Shown one piece after another: positions 5,456 to 10,236 of a stretch of DNA of 10,236 bases. The DNA comes from CAYOLL01 sp964404765 [NCBI: uncultured Gemmatimonadota bacterium] (GTDB taxonomy: Bacteria > 4572-55). Every line of letters begins with the position of its first letter. Positions within the stretch are counted from its first letter, which is position 1. The DNA lies in NCBI GenBank assembly GCA_964404765.1, contig CAYOLL010000196.1, positions 1 to 10,236 of the forward strand, in the 5' to 3' direction. The notes beneath the pieces are model-generated. The model was not told where the DNA came from. It worked only from the letters and a program-made list of their open reading frames with translations, and did not search any database. The translations under genes and the position numbers were made by a program.

Positions 5456-8400
5456 CTATTTGGCCTCACCCAACGCGCCATGACCATGGCAAAGCTTGCG
5501 GTCATCTGCGCTTACACTCGAATTATTTTCTAAAAAGTCGGCCAACCAATCGCAGCTTTGATCGGTCAGTTGGCTTACATCCATTGACGCAAACAGCGGA
5601 CGGCGATCCGCCAGCACATTCTCCAGACTCCACATCTTGACCTGATCTTTGCTGGCCGAAATAATTGTCTTACCGTCCGGATGCAGGCTCAGACCGGTAA
5701 TTTCATGGGCGTGCCCGGAAAAGGCTTGCAGCAGCTTGCCGTCGCCCATCCGCCACAAGTTGAGCGTATGGTCGGCGCTGGCAGAGATCAACAATTCCCC
5801 GTTACGGCTGATGCTCAGCCCGCTGATGGCCGATTTATGACCTTTTAAAACATATTTTGTTTGACCTTGCAAGTCCCAGACCTGAATTGAGTTGTCGGTT
5901 TTCGCGGCGGCGATGAGTTGGCCGTCCGGGCTAAAGGCCAGATTGGTCAGACTGGACGACGGATCGCCAATCAGGCCGACTTTTTTCCCGGTCGGATCAA
6001 ACAGGGTGATTTGACCGGACCAACCGGCTGCGGCCAGACGCTGCCCGCCGGGGCTAAAAGCAATCGCGGTGATACGGTCGCCGGTTTCGCACGTCTGCAG
6101 CAAATCGCCGGTCGGGCTCCACAGCTTGACCCGTTGATCGTGGCTGGCCGTGGCGATGCGATCGCCGGACGGGCTGTAAACAATGTCCCAAATCCAGGCG
6201 TCGTGAGCGTCCAATTGCTTGATGAGTTGACCGTCCGGCGTCCACAGCCGCACTTTACCGTCTTCGCTAATACTGGCCACGTTTTGCCCGTTCGGACTAA
6301 ATTTTACTTTGTAAACCAAGTGATCCGAAGCTTTCCAGGTGCTTAACACCGCCCCGTCGATGCTGCGGATTTCAAGCGACTTATCTTCCCGCACGGCCGC
6401 AATTTTTGTGCCGTCATCGCTAAAGCTGAGATTCAGCACCCGATCACCGCCTTCAAAGCGGTTGCGCTCGGTGATCTCGGCCAAATCCTGGCGCAGTGTG
6501 CTCAAGACTTCGTCGCGCAACTCCGCCGGCATCTCGCTGGCCTGCTGCATCTGCTGCGCCGCCCGGACACCGGCCATCAACGCGCCTAAACGGTCGTTGA
6601 CCCGCCGCATCCGCCGCACCTGACTCAATAGAATCCGCACCTGCCCTTGCAAGGCCAGGTTGCGCTGCTTGACCGCTTCTTTCTCGTTGGCAATGGCAAT
6701 TTTTTCATTTTCGACCGCAATGCTTTTTTGGAGAATCGCTTCTTTTTCGTTGACTTCGGCAATGCCTTTTTGATGAAGGGCTTCTTTTTCGTTGACTTCG
6801 GCGATACCTTTTTGCTTGACCGCTTCTTTCTCATTCACTTCGGCAATGCCTTTTTGCTTGACCGCCTCGGCTCGCTGTAAAACGGCTTCGTTTCGCTGCC
6901 AGGCGGCGACGGCGGCCAAAATTAAGGCGATAATCATGCCGGTCGTAATCGAAATCAAAGTGATGCGCCGGCGGCGCTCGACGGCGCGCTTTGCCGCCTC
7001 AATCGCCTCAAAGCTGGATTTTACCCATTCGCGCTGGACCGGCAGCGGCAGCGGGCTTTTTTTCTGCTCATCCGCTTCCAGCAACCAGGTTTCGGTCACG
7101 GTAAACTCGCGACCGCGCAACAGCAAATCGTGGCTGCGGTCATGGTGTTCCCATTCGCGGGCGCGCTGGGCCCATTTGGTATGGCTTTTGACATGCTCGC
7201 GGTCAGTGTCCAGCGTCCGCACCAATTCGCCAAAAGTGGCATGAAATTCGCTTTGTTTCTTGTTAAAGTCGATCCATTGCACCGCCGCCAATTGTTTGGG
7301 AATAGTCTCTGTCGGCACGGGTCGATACAACACTGGAATAAAACGCTTTCCGCTGCGTTCGGCAAACGCTACTTCGTCTACGCAATAGGGCGATTCAATC
7401 GCCGCCGGCGAAATGACAAACAGAAAATTTTCGCAGGATTCAATGCCCTTGTAGATTTCCTGCTGAAAATCCGTGCCGGTATCAATGCTTTCCTGGTCAA
7501 ACCAGGTTGTCTTGCCTTGTTCCTGCAAAGCGTTGTTCAACATGCGGCAAAAATCGCCGTCGCTGCGCGAGTAGCAAATAAAAACCTCGCTGGTCGTATC
7601 CGCCGGTATCGCCTCGCTGGCCGCGATAAACTCGCTGTGAATCGGCAGCGGCGGGTGCTGGGCCCGGCCTTTGGCCGCCTTGAACCAGGCCTGGGCCGAC
7701 TTGAGCCCGTTGCCGCGCAGCAAAACCGTTGGGTTATTATTCTGGCGCTGCCACTTCAAAGCCTTGACCAGAAACACTTTATGCAGATCGTAGTAATCGT
7801 TGTCTTTGTAAAGTTCGTTTAAGATCTTGTCGGCGCTGTCCTTGAATTTTTTCTCGCCGTCTTCGTCCTTGCCGACTAAAAAATCTATAAATTGAATGGC
7901 CCGAATGTCCGCCGGAATCGTATTTAAATCTGTCTCCCGAATCAACAGCGTAATAATGCGCTTATTCAGTTTCTTGGCGTAATCAATCTCGATTTGACAA
8001 TATTGTGAAGCCAGCGAGTCCGGCGACAGCAAATACACCAGCGTATCAGCCGCCTCGATACCTTTGTTGATTTCCTCCTGAAATTCCACCCCGGTTTTAA
8101 TATCCGACAAATTGGTCCAAACCGTAAAGCCGCTGCGCATCAGGCCGTTTTTGAGCCGCTTCATCATCTCGCTATCCTGAGTGGAATAGCTGAGAAAGAC
8201 ATCGGTCATCATGCCCATTGCGTTTTTTATGCCCTCGGTAACATATTCGCAATGCAGATCGGTCGGTTCGCAGGGCGGTTGTTCTTTCTCAAATTTTGTT
8301 TTCAGCCAGGCCTCGGCTTGCAAACGTTCGTTGCCGGTCAGTAAATAATCGGCGCGCTTCTGATTGCGTTCCCAATACAGCGCCTTGTTTAAAACGAAGT

Positions 8401-8869
8401 TATGCTGATAAACAAAATCTTTTTGATGCTCAAGGAGGGATGTCAAGCCCTGAAAGGCTTTGTCAAAGTCGTCAATTGGCTCGAACTGATTTTGGGGGAC
8501 ATTGGGATCATACTTTTCGCGGAAGTAAATCCAGTTCAGCTTGGCGATAACCGGGTGCATCTTATCCCACAGGTCTTTAGGCTCGATGTGCAAAATCGGG
8601 ATGATGCGTTTGCGCAGCTTAATGGCCAGCACAACTTCTTTGAGACAAAATTCGGATTTAACTGAGTGCGGGGCAATCACAAAGCAGAAATTGCGGGCCT
8701 TTTCAATGCCGTCGTCAATTTGATTCTGGAAATCGACGCCCAGCGGAATGTCGTTCTGATCAAACCAGACCCCAAAGCCTAACGCCGTTAACTGCTTATA
8801 TAACTTGGTGCAAAAAGCTTTGCTTTCTCCACGTCCGTACGAAATAAATACATCGTTAAATTCACTCAT
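5456..8869 (-). CDS. Triple-TIR, membrane-anchored, WD40-propeller protein (candidate defence receptor/NADase)
   Basis: A 1137-residue protein when started at ATG 8869 (MSEFNDVFISY), preferred over two ATGs 12 and 18 bases upstream because GAGGG sits 5 bases before it. Domains: TIR1 (about 3-95), TIR2 (220-330) and TIR3 (427-535), each opening with (N/T/E)(D/V)VF(I/L)(S/C)YS-like strands and each retaining Cys-x-x-Glu, with Glu78, Glu294 and Glu499 at the position of the NADase glutamate of catalytic TIRs. Each TIR is followed by a linker with a W-R/H...LL-G...A--W pattern ending in a basic run (ERRRR). One transmembrane segment follows (about 637-657), then a coiled coil (658-745) and seven WD40 repeats (about 804-1085), with a C-terminal DWLADFLENN-type cap. 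TIR domains can cleave NAD+ or signal; WD40 propellers bind ligands or proteins. No NTPase or NACHT module is present. A regulatory or antiphage role is inferred from architecture and from the adjacent toxin-antitoxin remnant. Confidence 0.9.
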   Translation of the reverse strand: MSEFNDVFISYGRGESKAFCTKLYKQLTALGFGVWFDQNDIPLGVDFQNQIDDGIEKARNFCFVIAPHSVKSEFCLKEVVLAIKLRKRIIPILHIEPKDLWDKMHPVIAKLNWIYFREKYDPNVPQNQFEPIDDFDKAFQGLTSLLEHQKDFVYQHNFVLNKALYWERNQKRADYLLTGNERLQAEAWLKTKFEKEQPPCEPTDLHCEYVTEGIKNAMGMMTDVFLSYSTQDSEMMKRLKNGLMRSGFTVWTNLSDIKTGVEFQEEINKGIEAADTLVYLLSPDSLASQYCQIEIDYAKKLNKRIITLLIRETDLNTIPADIRAIQFIDFLVGKDEDGEKKFKDSADKILNELYKDNDYYDLHKVFLVKALKWQRQNNNPTVLLRGNGLKSAQAWFKAAKGRAQHPPLPIHSEFIAASEAIPADTTSEVFICYSRSDGDFCRMLNNALQEQGKTTWFDQESIDTGTDFQQEIYKGIESCENFLFVISPAAIESPYCVDEVAFAERSGKRFIPVLYRPVPTETIPKQLAAVQWIDFNKKQSEFHATFGELVRTLDTDREHVKSHTKWAQRAREWEHHDRSHDLLLRGREFTVTETWLLEADEQKKSPLPLPVQREWVKSSFEAIEAAKRAVERRRRITLISITTGMIIALILAAVAAWQRNEAVLQRAEAVKQKGIAEVNEKEAVKQKGIAEVNEKEALHQKGIAEVNEKEAILQKSIAVENEKIAIANEKEAVKQRNLALQGQVRILLSQVRRMRRVNDRLGALMAGVRAAQQMQQASEMPAELRDEVLSTLRQDLAEITERNRFEGGDRVLNLSFSDDGTKIAAVREDKSLEIRSIDGAVLSTWKASDHLVYKVKFSPNGQNVASISEDGKVRLWTPDGQLIKQLDAHDAWIWDIVYSPSGDRIATASHDQRVKLWSPTGDLLQTCETGDRITAIAFSPGGQRLAAAGWSGQITLFDPTGKKVGLIGDPSSSLTNLAFSPDGQLIAAAKTDNSIQVWDLQGQTKYVLKGHKSAISGLSISRNGELLISASADHTLNLWRMGDGKLLQAFSGHAHEITGLSLHPDGKTIISASKDQVKMWSLENVLADRRPLFASMDVSQLTDQSCDWLADFLENNSSVSADDRKLCHGHGALGEAK
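6701..6868 (-). repeat. Four 42-bp coding tandem repeats (coiled coil)
   Basis: Encodes residues 668-723 of the TIR-WD40 protein: EAVKQKGIAEVNEK twice, then EALHQKGIAEVNEK and EAILQKSIAVENEK. Fourteen residues make two heptads, so the repeat extends a coiled-coil stalk between the membrane segment and the propeller without breaking phase. Less regular units flank it on both sides. Confidence 0.9.
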
Positions 8870-8874
8870 GACGA

Positions 8875-8879
8875 CCCTC
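8875..8879 (-). promoter_or_regulatory. Ribosome binding site deciding the TIR-WD40 start
   Basis: GAGGG on the minus strand, 5 bases before ATG 8869. It lies inside the frame if the upstream ATGs at 8887 or 8881 were used, and neither of those has a comparable purine-rich site. This favours the MSEFNDVF start. Confidence 0.6.
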
Positions 8880-8909
8880 ATTATCACACATAATCCAAAA
8901 GAGTAAAGA

Positions 8910-8922
8910 ATCCAAAATGGAT
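8910..8922. promoter_or_regulatory. Small palindrome in the TIR gene leader, possible operator
   Basis: ATCCA-AAA-TGGAT is a perfect inverted repeat with 5-base arms, just downstream of the candidate -10. A third half-site (ATCCAAAA) occurs at 8893. A dimeric repressor site is possible, but so short a palindrome can arise by chance in this AT-rich leader. Confidence 0.25.
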
Positions 8923-8926
8923 ACTT

Positions 8927-8955
8927 AAATTATGGGATTAACCTGATGAAATCAA
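8927..8955 (-). promoter_or_regulatory. Candidate sigma-70-type promoter of the TIR-WD40 gene
   Basis: On the minus strand TTGATT (8955-8950) and TAATTT (8932-8927) are spaced by 17 bp, about 58 bp before the chosen ATG, in an AT-rich stretch unlike the coding regions around it. Confidence 0.4.
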
Positions 8956-9057
8956 GCGATTTCTATTCTTTTATTCCGGGTTTGGAAAAGTAGAGTTATT
9001 TGGAATTACGGGGGAGACATGAAAATTTTAATGCGAGTTGATGGCAAGAAACCTTAT

Positions 9058-9083
9058 GCAGGATTTTTTTGCAGGATTTTTTT
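9058..9083. repeat. 13-bp tandem duplication
   Basis: GCAGGATTTTTTT occurs twice in direct succession (9058-9070 and 9071-9083). It is a recent slippage product in non-coding DNA, ending in T-runs on the plus strand. Confidence 0.9.
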
Positions 9084-9112
9084 GAGAGACTCGTGCTGTT
9101 CGGCATAAGCTT

Positions 9113-9177
9113 GTGTGAACTCAAACCTGACGGTTTTTGGAAACCCGTCAGGTTTTGATCGTCGAAAAAGTTCACAC
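9113..9177. repeat. Nested inverted repeat, REP/MITE-like; may also act as a terminator hairpin
   Basis: An inner stem pairs AAACCTGACGG (9123-9133) with CCGTCAGGTTT (9145-9155). An outer pair, GTGTGAACT (9113-9121) with AGTTCACAC (9169-9177), encloses it. It lies 20-84 bases after the stop of the acidic repeat-protein gene, where a terminator would sit, but no T-run follows the stem in that direction. The nested design fits a dispersed palindromic element better than a simple intrinsic terminator. Confidence 0.65.
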
Positions 9178-9196
9178 GAACTTACGCCGCGTAGCA

Positions 9197-10236
9197 CTAG
9201 AGATTATCCAGCCAGTTTTTAAAATCGTCAATATTATTTTCTTTTTTGGGCTTTTCGTCTTTGACAGGCACTTGTTGTGATTTTTGAGGGGCTGTCTGAT
9301 TAGCTGGGGCTGCGGGCTTGGGCGTTGCTTTTTTGGGTGCAGTTGCACTGTCATCGCTTAACAAGCTGTCTAGGTCAAAGACATCGTTGCCGGCAGGTTT
9401 TTTCTGAGCCGGAGCGACTTTAGCCGGGGTGACCGGAACTGTTTTGTCAGCCGGTTTTGCCTTAGGCGCAGCCATATCATCAATCATGGAGGTTATATCC
9501 GAAATATCAAAAACATCCTTTGACTTGCTGGAAGGCACAGACAATTGCGGTTGGGTAACTCCTTTTGCAGTTTTAGGAGCAGGCGCTTTTGTTTCTGCTA
9601 ACGCTGCCGAGGTTGCAACAACCGCGAAAGTTGCCGGGGCTTTGCTCTGCTTCGTCGTAACTTCGTCAATCAAAGAGGTTATGTCGGATATATCAAAGAC
9701 GCTTGATTTGGGAGCACGCGGCGCTAATTTCGATGGTGTAGCTACAGCGGCATCTCCTTTTTTAGGCATTTCAGGTTGCATAGCGGATTTCTTTTCCATT
9801 GCCGGCGTTATGAGCGGTTCATCGGCCATAACTGAAAAATTAAAATCCAGGTCATCCGCTTGTGGTACAATAAGTTCGGTGTCTTTATCGTCGGTAACAA
9901 TTTTGTGTGCGGGCGCATCTTCACTTATCAGAACTTCGTCGGTGGATTCAATGACAATTTCTTGCACCGGCTCTTCGTCCATGCTGAATTCCTGGACGGA
10001 ATATTCTTCATCCGGTTGCGTTAACGGCAATTCTTCAGATGTATCCATGCTAAATTCCTGCACAGGCTCTTCTTCCGTAGCGTCCATGCTAAACTCTTGC
10101 ACGGGCTCATCTTCCGTCGCGTCTATGCTGAATTCCTGCACAGGCTCATCTTCCGTAGCGTCCATGCTAAACTCTTGCACGGGCTCATCTTCCGTAGCGT
10201 CCATGCTAAACTCTTGCACGGGCTCATCTTCCGTAG
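9197..10236 (-). CDS. Acidic low-complexity protein with 13-residue repeats and VFDISDITSLID motifs, 3' part
   Basis: The frame is open to the window edge and ends at TAG 9199-9197, so the true start is outside; a GTG at 10219 lies within a repeat and is not the start. The visible 345 residues have two parts. The first is a run of acidic repeats (VQEFSMDATEDEP, 13 residues, at least five copies plus decayed ones). The second is a Pro/Ala/Lys-rich, probably disordered region carrying spaced short motifs: VFDISDITSLIDEV, VFDISDITSMIDDM, DVFDLDSLLSDD, and NNIDDFKNWLDNL at the very end. Signal peptide and membrane segments are not visible. I do not recognise the family. Repeated amphipathic motifs on a flexible tail suggest multivalent docking to a partner, an inference from layout alone. 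It is followed by a palindromic repeat and then the TIR gene. Confidence 0.75.
   Translation of the reverse strand, partial: TEDEPVQEFSMDATEDEPVQEFSMDATEDEPVQEFSIDATEDEPVQEFSMDATEEEPVQEFSMDTSEELPLTQPDEEYSVQEFSMDEEPVQEIVIESTDEVLISEDAPAHKIVTDDKDTELIVPQADDLDFNFSVMADEPLITPAMEKKSAMQPEMPKKGDAAVATPSKLAPRAPKSSVFDISDITSLIDEVTTKQSKAPATFAVVATSAALAETKAPAPKTAKGVTQPQLSVPSSKSKDVFDISDITSMIDDMAAPKAKPADKTVPVTPAKVAPAQKKPAGNDVFDLDSLLSDDSATAPKKATPKPAAPANQTAPQKSQQVPVKDEKPKKENNIDDFKNWLDNL
10025..10236 (-). repeat. 39-bp coding tandem repeats
   Basis: At least five units of a 13-codon repeat (VQEFSMDATEDEP and variants), continuing beyond the window. Units are nearly identical at DNA level, differing in a few synonymous third positions (for example GCTAAACTCTTGCAC versus GCTGAATTCCTGCAC), so copy number probably varies between strains without frameshift. 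Confidence 0.9.

Larger units (their letters stand above)
8870..9196. other. Intergenic region with no convincing gene
   Basis: This 327-bp gap separates the acidic repeat-protein gene from the TIR-WD40 gene. It contains the leader and candidate promoter of the latter (8870-8960), a 13-bp tandem duplication (9058-9083) and a nested inverted repeat (9113-9177). The only small frame with a good-looking ribosome site (plus strand, 9019-9108, 29 residues) has no recognisable sequence and runs through the duplication. Confidence 0.6.

Noticed and set aside
7130-7822. Plus-strand open frame of 230 codons
   Set aside because: It is antisense to TIR3, which shows conserved TIR motifs on the minus strand.
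8870-8887. Upstream ATG starts for the TIR protein (MIMRVVM)
   Set aside because: The best ribosome binding site lies inside that extension and serves the ATG at 8869; TIR domains normally begin close to the start.
9019-9108. Plus-strand 29-residue frame with a GGGGAG ribosome-site-like sequence
   Set aside because: No recognisable sequence, its end is created by the 13-bp tandem duplication, and it is against the direction of all other genes.
10025-10236. Regular repeats resembling a CRISPR array
   Set aside because: The 39-bp units are contiguous without unique spacers and encode an in-frame 13-residue protein repeat.

Overview
The window looks like chromosomal accessory DNA from an uncultured, probably Gram-negative bacterium of moderate G+C. 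Every gene I can support lies on the minus strand, so transcription runs from high to low coordinates. Signal peptides followed by a GDTVFVV-type N-terminus, YadA-like head repeats and a C-terminal S74 chaperone domain recall surface proteins of the FCB/KSB1/Calditrichota kind. That taxonomic reading is from memory and is weak.

In the direction of transcription: (1) 10236-9197 is the 3' part of an acidic, low-complexity protein with 39-bp tandem repeats and three copies of a VFDISDITSLID-like motif. (2) 9196-8870 has no convincing gene but holds a nested inverted repeat, a 13-bp tandem duplication, a candidate promoter and a small palindrome. (3) 8869-5456 encodes a 1137-residue protein with three TIR domains, one membrane segment, a coiled coil built of 14-residue repeats and a seven-bladed WD40 propeller. 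(4) 5429-4838 is a type II toxin-antitoxin locus. Its antitoxin gene is split by a hairpin-forming, MITE-like element, and its RelE/ParE-type toxin frame has no canonical start codon. (5) 4795-2564 and 2509-188 are tandem paralogous secreted fibre proteins. They share the N-terminus, a roughly 50-residue Cys/Gly-rich module and the C-terminal S74 domain, but have different head repeats (17-residue versus 14-residue period). (6) 129-1 is the start of a further secreted protein, cut by the window edge.

The two fibre genes and the partial secreted gene are closely spaced (54 and 58 bp) and probably form one operon for cell-surface or extracellular proteins. The TIR gene and the antitoxin are 26 bp apart and the toxin follows directly. 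This suggests a small defence-type cluster (TIR sensor/effector plus a decayed toxin-antitoxin pair) upstream of the surface operon. A functional link between the two groups is not shown. The points most worth attention are the triple-TIR/WD40 receptor-like protein, the antitoxin insertion, and the fibre pair with its unrecognised repeated Cys module and no visible outer-membrane anchor.
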